64,000 nt of DNA from Citrifermentans bemidjiense Bem (GTDB taxonomy: Bacteria > Desulfobacterota > Desulfuromonadia > Geobacterales > Geobacteraceae): the NCBI RefSeq assembly GCF_000020725.1, contig NC_011146.1, positions 3,037,501 to 3,101,500 of the forward strand, read 5' to 3'. Positions 46,425 to 56,138 of the stretch are shown here, in pieces. The notes beneath the pieces are model-generated. The model made no database searches, had not been told where the DNA came from, and saw only the letters and a program-made list of their open reading frames with translations. The position numbers and the translations under genes are program-made. How positions within the stretch are numbered: the first letter of the stretch is position 1; every line of letters starts with the position of its first letter.

Positions 46425-47126
46425 TCAGGAGTCAGACGAGGGAGTCCCGTCTCCAAGTACCTGCCTGATCGCCATTATCATCTCAACCGGAGAAAAGGGT
46501 TTCTGGATCATCTTGAAATTTTCCTTGGCCTGCAGATGGTCCGGGCGGTACCCGCTCATAAAGAGGACCTTCGCTTCAGGGTGCAACTCTTTTATCTGTC
46601 TGAAACAGGTGAGTCCGTCCTTGCGCGGCATGACCACATCCATCACCACAAGATGAATGTCGTTGTGGTTCTGCTTGTACTTCTCCAAGGCATCCTGCCC
46701 GTCTTCCGCGAGGATGACCGTATAGCCGTAGCTGGCGAGGAAGTCGGAAAGCATGTCCCTGAGCTGCTTTTCGTCATCTACAACGAGGATAGTTTCACTA
46801 CCCTGGTAGCTAGTATGCCCGTTGTTCATCATAATCTCCATGCTGCTGATCCAGTCGATCTTGCCGTAACCGCCGTCGTTCCTCAGCTTTTCAGGCGTGT
46901 TTATCCTGAGGATAAACTCCGCTTCGTAAAGAAGACTCGACGCAGTGGAATTCAGCGCACCCGCGAGAGCGAAAACAGATACAAGGCTAGGCTGTTGTTT
47001 GCCGCCCTCAAGGTTCGAGATGAATTTGCGGTCCAGGCAGCTGGCTGTGGAAAGCTTTTCCTGAGACAGGTTACGCTCTCTTCTCAGTCTTCTAATAACT
47101 ATTCCAAACGCCTCTTCAATGGTCAC
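46425..47126 (-). CDS. XRE helix-turn-helix fused to a response-regulator receiver
   Basis: The call is 233 residues from a GTG at 47126 that has GGAGG eight bases before it; an ATG nine codons earlier has no such site. Residues 1-65 form an XRE-type HTH (GIVIRRLRRERNLSQEKLST, LDRKFISNLEGGKQQPSLVS). A linker follows, then a CheY-like receiver from about 110 (ETILVVDDEKQLRDMLSDFL, phospho-Asp in LVVMDVVMPRKDG, VLFMSGYRPDHL, KPFSP). DNA-binding domains usually follow the receiver, so this order is unusual. No kinase is adjacent; an orphan two-component output is likely. Confidence 0.9.
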   Translation of the reverse strand: MTIEEAFGIVIRRLRRERNLSQEKLSTASCLDRKFISNLEGGKQQPSLVSVFALAGALNSTASSLLYEAEFILRINTPEKLRNDGGYGKIDWISSMEIMMNNGHTSYQGSETILVVDDEKQLRDMLSDFLASYGYTVILAEDGQDALEKYKQNHNDIHLVVMDVVMPRKDGLTCFRQIKELHPEAKVLFMSGYRPDHLQAKENFKMIQKPFSPVEMIMAIRQVLGDGTPSSDS

Positions 47127-47364
47127 TAATCGAGCCTCCGGTAATGTGGACATACTTTATATCAGAACTTATTTAAAATTACTGTAGACAATTAACCTCA
47201 TTACCATGAAAACACGTCAATGTAAACGTTGCAAGAACGTTACCCGATCTATTCGTGCGGCTTTTACTTCGGATCGTTCCGTGACAGATTCCCCCTCCAA
47301 TTTCTCACATACTGAAGGTGATATAATCTGCGTTTTGAAATATCAGGCAAAAAGAGGTGGAGTT

Positions 47365-48531
47365 ATGACAAGCATGCGGAAACTCGTCCTAAATGTGGCT
47401 GCGGCCTGCGCCTTGGCAGCCGTCTTTGCGTCCGTCGCCTGCAGCAGGGAGAACGGGCCATCAACGCAGGCAACGGGGTTCCCGACCAGCATCACCCTGA
47501 CGCCGGTTGCCAAGGGGCTGAAGCAGCCGACAGCCATCGCCAACGCTGGGGACGGGACCAACAGGCTGTTCATCCTGGAACAACGAGGGACGGTGCGGAT
47601 ACTGCGCAACGGCGTTCTCGGCAGCGAGCCTTTCCTCGACATTCGGCGGCAGGTAAGGTCAGGCGGGGAACAGGGGCTGCTGGGGATCGCCTTCCCCAAG
47701 CAGTTCCGCTCCGCCAAAACCTTCTACGTGAACTACACCAACAGGGTCGGCGTAGGGAACACGGTGGTAGCGAGTTTCAAAGTAAGCACAGACCCCGACC
47801 ATGCAGATAACGCCTCGAAAAGAGAGATACTTGGCATCGTCCAACCCTATGCCAACCACAACGGGGGGGAGCTGGCCTTCGGGCCCGACGGTTTTTTGTA
47901 CATAGGGACCGGCGATGGGGGGAGCGCGGGGGACCCGCACGGAAACGGGCAGAAGCGTAACACGCTGCTGGGGAAGTTGCTGAGGATAGAGGTAGGAACG
48001 GGCGCAGCCCCCTATGCCATCCCCAAGGGCAACCCCTTCGGCAACGAGATATGGGCCTACGGGCTGCGCAACCCCTGGCGCTTCTCCTTCGACCACGTGA
48101 GCGGGGACCTGTACATTGGCGATGTAGGTCAGAACGAGGTGGAGGAAATCGATTACTTGGCGACAGGCACCGGTAAGGGAGCGAACTTCGGTTGGAACGT
48201 CATGGAGGGGAGTCGCTGCTTCAAGAAGGAGAAGTGCGACAAGGCCGGCATGGTCCCGCCGGTTGCTGAATACTACCACGGCAAAGGAGACTGTTCTGTG
48301 ACCGGCGGATATGTCTACCGAGGGAAGCTGGAGCAGCTAAAGGGCATCTATCTTTACGGAGACTTCTGCAGCGGACGGATCTGGGGGCTGCGCCAAAGCG
48401 GCGGTAGATGGGTGAGCCGGCTCCTTCTTGAGACTCCATACCGGATTTCGACGTTCGGTGAGGATGAACAAGGTGAGATTTATGTAGCCGACTACGGCGA
48501 AGGCACAATCTATCGCATAGGCATCCCATAA
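47365..48531 (+). CDS. PQQ-dependent aldose (glucose/sorbosone) dehydrogenase-like lipoprotein
   Basis: The call is 388 residues from the ATG at 47365 (AAGAGGTGGAG upstream); an upstream in-frame extension is rejected. A signal with lipobox (AAVFASVACSREN) precedes a six-bladed propeller of the soluble aldose dehydrogenase family. Visible blocks are QPTAIANAGDGTNRLFILEQ, GGEQGLLGIAFPKQF, NHNGGELAFGPDGFLYIGTG, WAYGLRNPWRFSFD, GDVGQNEVEEIDYL and CSVTGGYVYRG. Such enzymes oxidise sugars in the periplasm using PQQ and calcium. Confidence 0.92.
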   Translation: MTSMRKLVLNVAAACALAAVFASVACSRENGPSTQATGFPTSITLTPVAKGLKQPTAIANAGDGTNRLFILEQRGTVRILRNGVLGSEPFLDIRRQVRSGGEQGLLGIAFPKQFRSAKTFYVNYTNRVGVGNTVVASFKVSTDPDHADNASKREILGIVQPYANHNGGELAFGPDGFLYIGTGDGGSAGDPHGNGQKRNTLLGKLLRIEVGTGAAPYAIPKGNPFGNEIWAYGLRNPWRFSFDHVSGDLYIGDVGQNEVEEIDYLATGTGKGANFGWNVMEGSRCFKKEKCDKAGMVPPVAEYYHGKGDCSVTGGYVYRGKLEQLKGIYLYGDFCSGRIWGLRQSGGRWVSRLLLETPYRISTFGEDEQGEIYVADYGEGTIYRIGIP

Positions 48532-48688
48532 ATCAGCCAATACTGAGTGAGCAAAGAAACTCTTCAGTCACAACGTGAGCGACATATGGCACAGGGATGC
48601 GAGATATCACACTGCACCTTTTCAATGAGGCAGACGCACAATTATAAAAGTTTAAATTTGCGCTTTACATAAGTAACAGGTCATGATA

Positions 48689-48764
48689 CAACTTTAATCA
48701 CCTGGTTGGTTGATTGAAGTTGTTTGACCCTACCCCCTGTTTGCCTGGCAGGGGGTTTTTTTTT
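48689..48764 (+). ncRNA. Hairpin plus terminator, possible small RNA or long 3' UTR end
   Basis: CAACTTTAATCA and TGATTGAAGTTG form a 12-pair stem with one wobble (48689-48700 with 48711-48722). A strong terminator follows at 48733-48764 (CCCCCTG-N9-CAGGGGG then nine T). The terminator is 200 bases past the last rightward gene, so either that message has a long tail or a small RNA ends here. No convincing separate promoter was found. Confidence 0.4.
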
Positions 48765-48765
48765 G

Positions 48766-49545
48766 TCACGGTAGGCCTCCTAGTCCATCAGCCATTACCC
48801 AGCTCCCCCCTGTTTCCTCGGTAAATGTCCGTAACTTCAGATACTCCTTTTTGGCAGCGTTTACCTGTCTAATTACACTTGCGGCGCGCAAGGTGAAGAC
48901 GGTGTCCATCGGCACGCCGCCACTCTTCAGCATCTTCGCTGTCCATCTGTTGCATGTATTGGTGATGAGATAATAATCTTCAGCCTTGAAGAACCTGTTT
49001 TCTCCCGTCGGGCGTCCCTGCAACGGATAGGGGCTGTTATTTCGGTCGAACGTGAAGCTTGCGCGCAATTCCTTTTTCAAATGCTGCAGACCCGTTTCCG
49101 ACAAGTTGAGCTGGATGACGCCTTTACAGTTGTAGAACGTTGCTGGAGGTGTCGGAAGGGAAACGACATGCATCACGCTCGGGTTTCTCCAAAAGACAGC
49201 CTTCAAGAAGATGGAGGCGGTGATTTTTTTCGCTTGGTAGAATTCCGCCTCACCCCAGCCGAACTCGTAGAACTGGCCGGGGTTGACATAGTGTTGGACA
49301 AAACCAAGTTCCGGTCCCAGATTTTCCTTCGACAACACGATGCCGGTGTGCCATCCGTGGGTTACCACGTAAATCGACCGCTCCTCGGCCTTTGAGGCAG
49401 GCATATATTTCCATTTATTGTCCGAGGCACATCCCGTCAGGCACGACATCAGCACGAGGAAAACAACCAGCAGCGCCCGCCCTTCTCTCAGCAGCAGGCG
49501 CTCCCAGGGCGACATCCCTGTATGTGCGAATTGTGTTTTTTTCAT
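48766..49545 (-). CDS. DUF2459 / TIGR02117-type lipoprotein
   Basis: This 259-residue protein starts at ATG 49545, five bases after GGGAGG. The long signal ends in a lipobox (LVLMSCLTGCASD). The family signature VVTHGWHTGIVLSKENLGPE, the block EFGWGEAEFYQAKKITASIF and the C-terminal YLITNTCNRWTAKMLKSGGV are present. A conserved cysteine in TCNRW resembles an NlpC-like arrangement. Function in the family is unknown. Confidence 0.87.
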   Translation of the reverse strand: MKKTQFAHTGMSPWERLLLREGRALLVVFLVLMSCLTGCASDNKWKYMPASKAEERSIYVVTHGWHTGIVLSKENLGPELGFVQHYVNPGQFYEFGWGEAEFYQAKKITASIFLKAVFWRNPSVMHVVSLPTPPATFYNCKGVIQLNLSETGLQHLKKELRASFTFDRNNSPYPLQGRPTGENRFFKAEDYYLITNTCNRWTAKMLKSGGVPMDTVFTLRAASVIRQVNAAKKEYLKLRTFTEETGGSWVMADGLGGLP

Positions 49546-49569
49546 GTGCACCTCCCGGCCTTAATAATG

Positions 49570-49745
49570 CCAGAAAGCTCTTCATTGCCTATGCCCTTGA
49601 GCTCGTTCTCAAGGTCCACCTTGGGAACGCAATGCCGACACGAAACTCCAGCTTCCCCCGGATAACAACTTGAAGCTTGCATCCTTGGGTTCCCAAGCTG
49701 GAGCTTGAGATGGGAGAGGGTGCCCGAAGGGCGGGTGAGGGAAGG
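49570..49745. repeat. Intergenic repeat with GTTCCCAAGCTGGAGCTTG units
   Basis: Between two leftward genes lie CTTGAGCTCGTTCTCAAGG, CCTTGGGAACG, CCTTGGGTTCCCAAGCTGGA then GCTTG, and GGGTGCCCGAAGGGCGGGTG. These are imperfect inverted units of a dispersed element. Nothing coding is seen. Confidence 0.5.
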
Positions 49746-49769
49746 TTTTTTGATCCCTTTTGCTTCCTT

Positions 49770-51659
49770 TCAACCAAGCCCCTTCGCCAACGCCTGATGG
49801 TGAACGATGTGCAGGGTCTTGCAAGCGCGTGTAATCGCCACGTAAAGCAGGTTCCTATCCGGCTCCGTCTGGCGGTAGTCGTACGAGCTGGGGTTGTAGA
49901 GGATGACGTGGGAGAACTCGACCCCCTTTATCGCATGAGCATGAATCACCTGGACGCCGGGCGAAAAGGATATCTCCCCCTCCGGGTGCAGCCCTTGGAC
50001 GCCGGCAAGCGCGGCATGAAGTGCCTTTACGTCTGCTTTCTTCTTGCAAATTACGCCGGCAAGAGAGCCCGGAGCAGCCTGTACTAGTCCTTCAACGATC
50101 TGCCGGATCTTCGCCATCGACTCCGCGGCGTTCTTAGTCGCGTGAAACTCAACCACGCCGGTGTGAGCCTTCGAAGTATCGACCTTCCTGCCGCTGACCT
50201 GGGCAGCGAGATCGACGATTTCCTTGGGGCAACGGTAAGAAACCGTCAGGTTCTCCTTTTCGAGCCCCTGCGAGTGGAGCTGGGCCATGACGCTCGAAAA
50301 CCCTTGGGAATCGAGGAAGCTGAGGATCTGCTGTTTCTCGTCGGCACATATGGTGATGCTGCGCGCAGGGGAAGTAGCGGCCACGATGGTACGCAGTTCG
50401 AGCGAGGAGAGGTCCTGCGCCTCATCGACCACGATGTGGTCGTAGGCGTTCAGCGCCCCCAGGACGACGGTCCCGGCAGGTCGCCGCAGTTGTGCCAGAC
50501 GCAGCAGGATGCTGATATCCGAGAAAGAGAGCACCCGCTCCTTTGCTTCGAACTTCCTTTGGGCCTCCTGCTGGAACGCCTCCCCTGAATCAGGAAACAG
50601 CGCGGCAACCACGTACTCCTGCATCAGGAAACGCCAAAGATCGGTGACTGGTTCTATCTTTGCCGTCTCCTTCACGTACTTGGCCAGCATGGCCGGCATC
50701 ATGCTGCTTTTCTTCTGCGCGCCAAAGGGGTCGTCGAAACTCGTTTTGAGCGAGTGGACACCCAGAGCGGCAAGGGCCGTCAGCGACCAGGCGCTGTAGG
50801 TATCCACCCGGACCGGTCCAAGAAGGGTATCGCTGCTCTGCTTCACGTAGTCGCGCAGCACCCGGTTGAACATGAGAACGACGCAGCGCTCCGGGCGGTA
50901 CTTCTCCGGCGCGTCGAACATGAGAAAGGAAAGCCGGTGCAGCGCCACAGTGGTCTTCCCCGCGCCGGCCGCTCCGTTTATCACCACCACCCCTTCCCTC
51001 TGCTTGGTAATAGCCCGGAACTGCTCCGGGGAGATCAGGGACGCAATCGAATCCACCATCCGGTGGTCCTCGGTCCGCTCCTTCGTATCCGCGCTCGTCT
51101 CGCAGGCCGATCCGTTGTTATGCCACTCCCCGCCGCGCAGCTCGTACACCTCCGAAGGTGTCTCGATCCGGTTCAGGGCCTTCCTGTTTATGGTCACCTT
51201 GTCCCTGCGGGTGATCACCCCTTCCCTCTCGACACCTCTGATGGTGAGTTCGTACTCCTCGCCCACGTCATAACCCTCGTAGAAGGGGCCGGTGATCTCG
51301 GCCTTTCTCCAGTCGACGATGGCGACCCGCTGACCGTCCATGAGCGTCTGGTTGCCGATCAGGTATTCTTTTCTGCCGATCCTTCGATCGTTGTCGTGGA
51401 TGCCGAGAATGCCGAAGTAAGGGGAGGCTTGCTGTGTGTATTCGTGAAGGTATTTGCGTGGAGAGTGGTGGCCGTGCTCAACCAGCTTCTCGGTGAGGTC
51501 GTTCTTCTCGTGCCACCCCACCGCGTTAAGGCGCTCCTGTTCCAGTTCCTTCGTATATGCTTCGTGCTTCGCTATCGTCCGCAGGCGGTCGACCGCGTAC
51601 CGCTCTATTGCCTCATGAATCCCGTCCAGCCGCTTCACTTCCTGTTGCACAATTTCCAT
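49770..51659 (-). CDS. UvrD-like superfamily-1 helicase (HelD-like)
   Basis: This 629-residue protein has an N-terminal coiled-coil region (QQEVKRLDGIHEAIERYAVD to about 65) and a mid domain typical of HelD/helicase-IV-like proteins. Walker A NGAAGAGKTTVALHRLSFL is near 230. DEAQDLSSLELRTI (Walker B), VSYRCPKEIVDLA and NLLYVAITRACKTLHIVHH (motif VI) follow. HelD-type enzymes recycle stalled RNA polymerase; other members act in DNA repair. The start is the ATG after GGTGGAG. Confidence 0.9.
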   Translation of the reverse strand: MEIVQQEVKRLDGIHEAIERYAVDRLRTIAKHEAYTKELEQERLNAVGWHEKNDLTEKLVEHGHHSPRKYLHEYTQQASPYFGILGIHDNDRRIGRKEYLIGNQTLMDGQRVAIVDWRKAEITGPFYEGYDVGEEYELTIRGVEREGVITRRDKVTINRKALNRIETPSEVYELRGGEWHNNGSACETSADTKERTEDHRMVDSIASLISPEQFRAITKQREGVVVINGAAGAGKTTVALHRLSFLMFDAPEKYRPERCVVLMFNRVLRDYVKQSSDTLLGPVRVDTYSAWSLTALAALGVHSLKTSFDDPFGAQKKSSMMPAMLAKYVKETAKIEPVTDLWRFLMQEYVVAALFPDSGEAFQQEAQRKFEAKERVLSFSDISILLRLAQLRRPAGTVVLGALNAYDHIVVDEAQDLSSLELRTIVAATSPARSITICADEKQQILSFLDSQGFSSVMAQLHSQGLEKENLTVSYRCPKEIVDLAAQVSGRKVDTSKAHTGVVEFHATKNAAESMAKIRQIVEGLVQAAPGSLAGVICKKKADVKALHAALAGVQGLHPEGEISFSPGVQVIHAHAIKGVEFSHVILYNPSSYDYRQTEPDRNLLYVAITRACKTLHIVHHQALAKGLG

Positions 51660-51796
51660 CAAATCTCCACCAGCAGCGTGTCTCAGACGGCATACGTCGC
51701 AGCCGTTACTTTTCGAAAGGTCGGCATTTTGTCAGATCTCGCGGCGGACATCAATCCTTTCTTGAAGGTGGGCTCCCTGAAGCGCCGTCTGCCTTC

Positions 51797-54700
51797 TCAG
51801 CGGTCCAGCATCTCCCTGACCTTGCGCAGCAGTTCCATCGGCTGAACCGGTTTCATGACCAGTTCGATCCCCTCTTCCGACACCCCTCGGTTCTGGATGA
51901 AGTCCGCGGTATAGCCGCTCGAATACAGCACCTTCACACCCGGCTGCAGCAGCGAGATCTCCTCATAGGCCTCCTTGCCGTTCTTTTTCGGCATGATCAT
52001 GTCCATGAGGATCATCGCTATCTTTTCCCTGTTGGCTGCGAACTTCTCGACGACATCCTGTCCGTCCACCGCCTGGATCACCTCATAACCGTACTGGCTA
52101 AGGATAGACACCGCGAGCTTGCGGACTTCCGCATCATCCTCGGCCAAAAGGATCGTTTCGCTTCCCCCCATCGGCGCCTGCACCGGAACGACCTGGGGAT
52201 CCGCCCCGCCCCGTTCGGCCTCCTGCACCGGCAGGTAAATCCTGAAGGTGGTGCCGTGCCCGGGCTCGCTGTAAACGTTGATGATCCCGCTATGCTGCTT
52301 GATGATGCCGTAGACGATTGCCATGCCGAGGCCGGTCCCCTTGCCGACCTCCTTCGTGGTATAGAACGGCTCGAATATCCTCTTGCGGGTCTCCTCATCC
52401 ATGCCGCTGCCGCTGTCCGACACGGTTACCACTGCATAGCGTCCCGATTCCGCTCGTCCGAACTCGTGGTCAAAGGGTGCGTCCACCGTCTGTAGCCCCG
52501 TCTCGATGGTCAGTATCCCCCCTTTGTTCATTGAATCCCGCGCATTGGTCGCTAGGTTGATCAGCACCTGCTCGAGTTGCCCCACGTCGGCGTGCACGAT
52601 GAGACGGTCCCCGTAGGTTACGGTTTTCAAGTGTATGTCCTCTCCGATGACCCTGAGGATGAATTTCTTGAAGTTCTCGATGACCTCGTTCAGGTCCACG
52701 GGTTCCAGGCAGATCACCTGCTTGCGACTGAAGGCGAGCAACCCCTTGGTAAGCTGCGCCGCACGTTCAGCCGAGGACAGGATATGATCTACCCATTCCT
52801 GCTGTTTCGTGGTGAGGTTTTCTTTCATCATGAGCATGTTGCCGTAGCCGGTGATCACCTGCAGGATGTTGTTGAAGTCGTGGGCGACGCCGCCGGCCAG
52901 TTGTCCCACCGCCTCCATCTTCTGGGACTGCCGGAGCTGTTCTTCGAGGTGGATGCGCTCGGCAAGCATCCTGGACAACTTTATGGAGGTGAAACTGAGC
53001 GTGGAAACCATCTTGGTCAGTTCGGCGTAAAATTTCATCCCCGCGTCAGCCGCTTCCCTGGTGAAACGAGGTACCCGATCCAGCGCGGCCAGGTACTGCG
53101 CCTCGTCGAACCCGTAGCGCCTCCCCTGCTCACGGAAAAACTCCAGGTCGGGCGGGTCGTCCTGGTAGAAGAACTGCCCGATGAAGACGTTGCCGAGATG
53201 CTTACCCCCCACCTCGATGGGAGTCACCATATCCCACATGTTGTTCTTGCAGCGGTAGAGTTTGTAGGTTCCCGCCGCCACCCCTTCGGTAAGGACGGTG
53301 TCGCTTTCCAGGCAGTTTTTGCATGCCTCGGGGTGGACCCTGTGGAACTTGGTGCAGATATCCTGCCACCCTACTGCAACCAGCACCTTGCCCGAGACAT
53401 CGAGAACAGCCCCCAGCATCCCGGTAATTCTGTAGAAATCCTCCATCATGGCCTGGAGCATCTCGCTGTCGATGATATCCGAGAGTTCCAGGGCGCCGAT
53501 ATCCCCTTCCGGTTCCAGGATCGCCTTTAATTTGTGCCGAACGGTCTCCTCGCTCTTTTTGAGCGCGACCTCGGCCCTACTGCGTTCCTCGACCTCCTCC
53601 TCGAGCAGCATTGTCTGCTCCTGCAGCGTTTCCTGTGCTATCTCCCGCTCAGCCAGTTCCTCCTCAAGCTGTGCGCTTTTTTTCTTCACCTCGTCCTCGA
53701 GCAGCTTCAGTTCGGTGATGTCGGTCGATATGCCGCAAAGACCATATATGGCGCCGCTTCGATCCCGGAGCGGGAGCTTCACCGTCCAATAGCTGTGCGG
53801 CTGCTCGTTCTCTGCCGCAAGGTCGGTCTCTTCCCTTTTGACCGTGAGCCCCTCCTCGAGCACCGGACGGTCGCTGAGGACTATCTCCTCCACCGATTCC
53901 GAGGAGAAAAAGGCGGCGTCGGTCTTGCCCACGATCATTTCCTCGGGTTTACCGAACAACTCGCAGACCTTGCGGTTCACATAGGTGTATCGGTAATCGG
54001 TGTCCTTTATGAAGATGTGGGCGCCGACGTTGTCGAGGATGGTGTCGAGGCGCAGCTTGCTTTCGCGTAACGCAGCCTCGGACTCTTTGCGTTCACAGCT
54101 GCGCCTGTAGAAGAAATAGGCGGCAAGGCACGCCACGAAGAGCGCGAAGGGAAGCAGGTACTTCAACATGTCTATCAATGTCGGCTCTTTGGTCTCGTAC
54201 ACGCCGAACCATTTTTGGTACAGCTTGTCGTAGTCCCCGTCAGCCTTGGCCAGGGCCAGCCCCTCGTTCAGCGCGGCGAGGAGGTCCGAGTCGCCTTTGT
54301 GCACGCCGAAGGTGAACTTCTGCGCATAACCGGCCTTGATGCCCAAGGCCCGGACGTTGTCGATGCCGAGCTCCCGCAGCGTCTGCATCCCGGCAAGCTT
54401 GCTGAGCAGCATGGCGTCGTGCTTACCGGAGGAAAGGAGCCTGAGCCCTTCACGGGCGTCGTCGACAAGCACCAGTTGTTTTTGCCATCCTTTGGAGACC
54501 GCGTATTCATGGGCCAGGTCCGATTTGAACACGATGATGGACTTCCCCGCCAGGTCCGCCTCGGAGCTGATGCTGGAGTCCCCCGTGCGCACGAAGATGG
54601 CGCCGTTGACGGTGACGTGCGGGACGCTGAAGTCGGTGTAGCGATGCCGCTCGTCGGAGGTGGCGATATTAATCAGGACGTCGACCTTCCCGTCCCTGAA

Positions 54701-54940
54701 ATCCTGGAGCAGTTCACCCCACGGCCTGACCCTCATGGTATATTTCAGCCCCGCTTCCCGGGCAACTTCCTTCCAAAGCTCCACCGCGAAACCGCCGGCA
54801 GTATCGTCGGTACTGCCGATGGAGAAGGGAGGAAAATTTTCCTCGCTGCCTACCACGAGCGTTTTCTGGAAGAGATCGGCGGCCGACGCCGTGGAGACGG
54901 AGGCAAGCAGACATGCGAAGAGGATGAGACGTTTGAGCAT
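51797..54940 (-). CDS. Hybrid sensor kinase (SBP3-PAS-PocR-HisKA-HATPase-REC)
   Basis: This 1047-residue protein has a signal peptide ([16 protein letters not shown]). A periplasmic SBP_bac_3 domain covers about 28-250 ([34 protein letters not shown]). One membrane span ([16 protein letters not shown]) is followed by PAS (about 295-410) and a coiled coil ([20 protein letters not shown]). A PocR-type sensor domain (about 475-640) carries [12 protein letters not shown] and [20 protein letters not shown]. The kinase core has [20 protein letters not shown] with His near 690, [20 protein letters not shown] and [15 protein letters not shown]-terminal receiver has phospho-Asp in [13 protein letters not shown]. 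PocR domains bind small organic ligands. It should sense both a periplasmic and a cytoplasmic signal. Confidence 0.94.
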   Translation of the reverse strand: MLKRLILFACLLASVSTASAADLFQKTLVVGSEENFPPFSIGSTDDTAGGFAVELWKEVAREAGLKYTMRVRPWGELLQDFRDGKVDVLINIATSDERHRYTDFSVPHVTVNGAIFVRTGDSSISSEADLAGKSIIVFKSDLAHEYAVSKGWQKQLVLVDDAREGLRLLSSGKHDAMLLSKLAGMQTLRELGIDNVRALGIKAGYAQKFTFGVHKGDSDLLAALNEGLALAKADGDYDKLYQKWFGVYETKEPTLIDMLKYLLPFALFVACLAAYFFYRRSCERKESEAALRESKLRLDTILDNVGAHIFIKDTDYRYTYVNRKVCELFGKPEEMIVGKTDAAFFSSESVEEIVLSDRPVLEEGLTVKREETDLAAENEQPHSYWTVKLPLRDRSGAIYGLCGISTDITELKLLEDEVKKKSAQLEEELAEREIAQETLQEQTMLLEEEVEERSRAEVALKKSEETVRHKLKAILEPEGDIGALELSDIIDSEMLQAMMEDFYRITGMLGAVLDVSGKVLVAVGWQDICTKFHRVHPEACKNCLESDTVLTEGVAAGTYKLYRCKNNMWDMVTPIEVGGKHLGNVFIGQFFYQDDPPDLEFFREQGRRYGFDEAQYLAALDRVPRFTREAADAGMKFYAELTKMVSTLSFTSIKLSRMLAERIHLEEQLRQSQKMEAVGQLAGGVAHDFNNILQVITGYGNMLMMKENLTTKQQEWVDHILSSAERAAQLTKGLLAFSRKQVICLEPVDLNEVIENFKKFILRVIGEDIHLKTVTYGDRLIVHADVGQLEQVLINLATNARDSMNKGGILTIETGLQTVDAPFDHEFGRAESGRYAVVTVSDSGSGMDEETRKRIFEPFYTTKEVGKGTGLGMAIVYGIIKQHSGIINVYSEPGHGTTFRIYLPVQEAERGGADPQVVPVQAPMGGSETILLAEDDAEVRKLAVSILSQYGYEVIQAVDGQDVVEKFAANREKIAMILMDMIMPKKNGKEAYEEISLLQPGVKVLYSSGYTADFIQNRGVSEEGIELVMKPVQPMELLRKVREMLDR

Positions 54941-55022
54941 TCCTGGTCCTTTAGTGATGTGAGGTTTATAGGCCGAGGCACACCGGCGACGATTGCCTCC
55001 TCAATATCCTCATAGAAGACCT

Positions 55023-55040
55023 CAGTGAATAGATTCACTG
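55023..55040. promoter_or_regulatory. Perfect 18-bp palindrome upstream of the hybrid kinase
   Basis: CAGTGAAT-AG-ATTCACTG has eight paired bases on each side, 83-100 bases upstream of the kinase start. It looks like a dimeric regulator operator; there is no T run, so it is not a terminator. The rest of 54941-55158 holds nothing I can name. Confidence 0.5.
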
Positions 55041-55158
55041 TCTCAAAGACTGGCATAAGCTGCAGAAGGCTATTAATGAGTAGAGGACCAACATAAGATA
55101 ACAGATAAAACGGACTCGTAAAGAGGCCCATGTAAGTCATAACAGCGACACACCCATA

Positions 55159-55196
55159 AACAAAGAGGCAACAGCATAAGCTGCAACCTCTTTGTT
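55159..55196. terminator. Strong bidirectional hairpin
   Basis: AACAAAGAGG and CCTCTTTGTT pair perfectly (55159-55168 with 55187-55196), with an inner CAGC-ATAA-GCTG stem. It stands alone in a 480-base gap between the kinase promoter side and the gene at 55419, so what it terminates is unclear. Confidence 0.6.
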
Positions 55197-55418
55197 CGTT
55201 CGCTCCTCAACCTTCCTCACTGGGCAAATTCAGGCTCTGCCCCCTCTCCCCCCTTTTGCAACCTTGCCGATGCAAGATCATTCCTGTATCCGCAGACGCG
55301 TCCCTCATGCCCAGGAAAGCCAGTCGTATTTTTTTCTTCGGAGCACTTGCCATTAAAATAAACCAATATAAGATTGGGGCGTGCAAGGGTGACCGACCAA
55401 CAACAGCAAGGAGGACCT

Positions 55419-55784
55419 ATGCTACAGCTATCTTTAGACCTGTCAGGTAAGCCCGCTGTGTTCCTGAGCAACTCCCTCCGCTACTACAACGGGTTGAGCA
55501 GCCTGGCGATTTACCGCAACCCTCCCGAGCAAGCAGTTTCTCTAGTGCGGCTAAAAGAGGGGGTAGATCTGTACGAGCTGAAAATGGAGGGCGCCGTAAA
55601 TTATGATCGCCTCCAGATCAAGTTACGAGACGACGCGCGGAAACAGCTCACCGATCTGTTCAAGAAAATCCTCGCCTACCTGCAGATGGTTGCGACGGAA
55701 GAAGACATCCCCGCGCTGATGCAGGCAGGGATCGAAGTGAAGGGCCGTGCTCCCAGGAAAAAGACGGTGGTTGCACCGGCATAG
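55419..55784 (+). CDS. Small soluble protein of unknown function
   Basis: This 121-residue protein begins MLQLSLDLSGKPAVFLSNSL with AAGGAGG seven bases before the ATG. It is mixed beta then alpha (LYELKMEGAVNYDRLQIKLR, DLFKKILAYLQMVATEEDIP) and ends in a basic tail (GRAPRKKTVVAPA). There is no signal or membrane segment. I recognise no family. It is followed by a repeat-filled non-coding stretch, so it is probably monocistronic. Confidence 0.7.
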   Translation: MLQLSLDLSGKPAVFLSNSLRYYNGLSSLAIYRNPPEQAVSLVRLKEGVDLYELKMEGAVNYDRLQIKLRDDARKQLTDLFKKILAYLQMVATEEDIPALMQAGIEVKGRAPRKKTVVAPA

Positions 55785-55891
55785 AGTTAAACAACACAAT
55801 CAGGTGGCAAGTTTTCGCAAAGCGCCTTCAGGAATCCCGAAAGCTTATCCGGTTCCTGAAGGCGTTTTCGTCCCCACTCCCTCAAAGGCAC

Positions 55892-56032
55892 TCACCACAG
55901 AGGTACACAGAGGTACACAGAGGTACACAGAGGAACCACAGAGGAAAGGCAATAGGCTAAATCCTGTTTTTACCACGAAAAATCTTGTGATTTTCCTGCT
56001 TCTGTTTTTCCTCTGTGATCCTCTGTGTTCGC
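55892..56032. repeat. ACAGAGGTAC direct repeats and CTCTGTG cluster
   Basis: ACAGAGGTAC occurs three times in a row (55897-55927), followed by ACAGAGGAACCACAGAGG, and then facing CCTCTGTGATCCTCTGTG at about 56009-56027. The facing halves could fold together. Same degenerate family as 19925-20155. Confidence 0.7.
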
Positions 56033-56138
56033 AGCCCCCCGCATATCAAAATTGGACAGCGGTGTTCGCGAGACGCTGCTCCCACCAACACACTCCGTAC
56101 TCCCACCCTCGTTGATTGATATCCATATGGGTTTCCTC

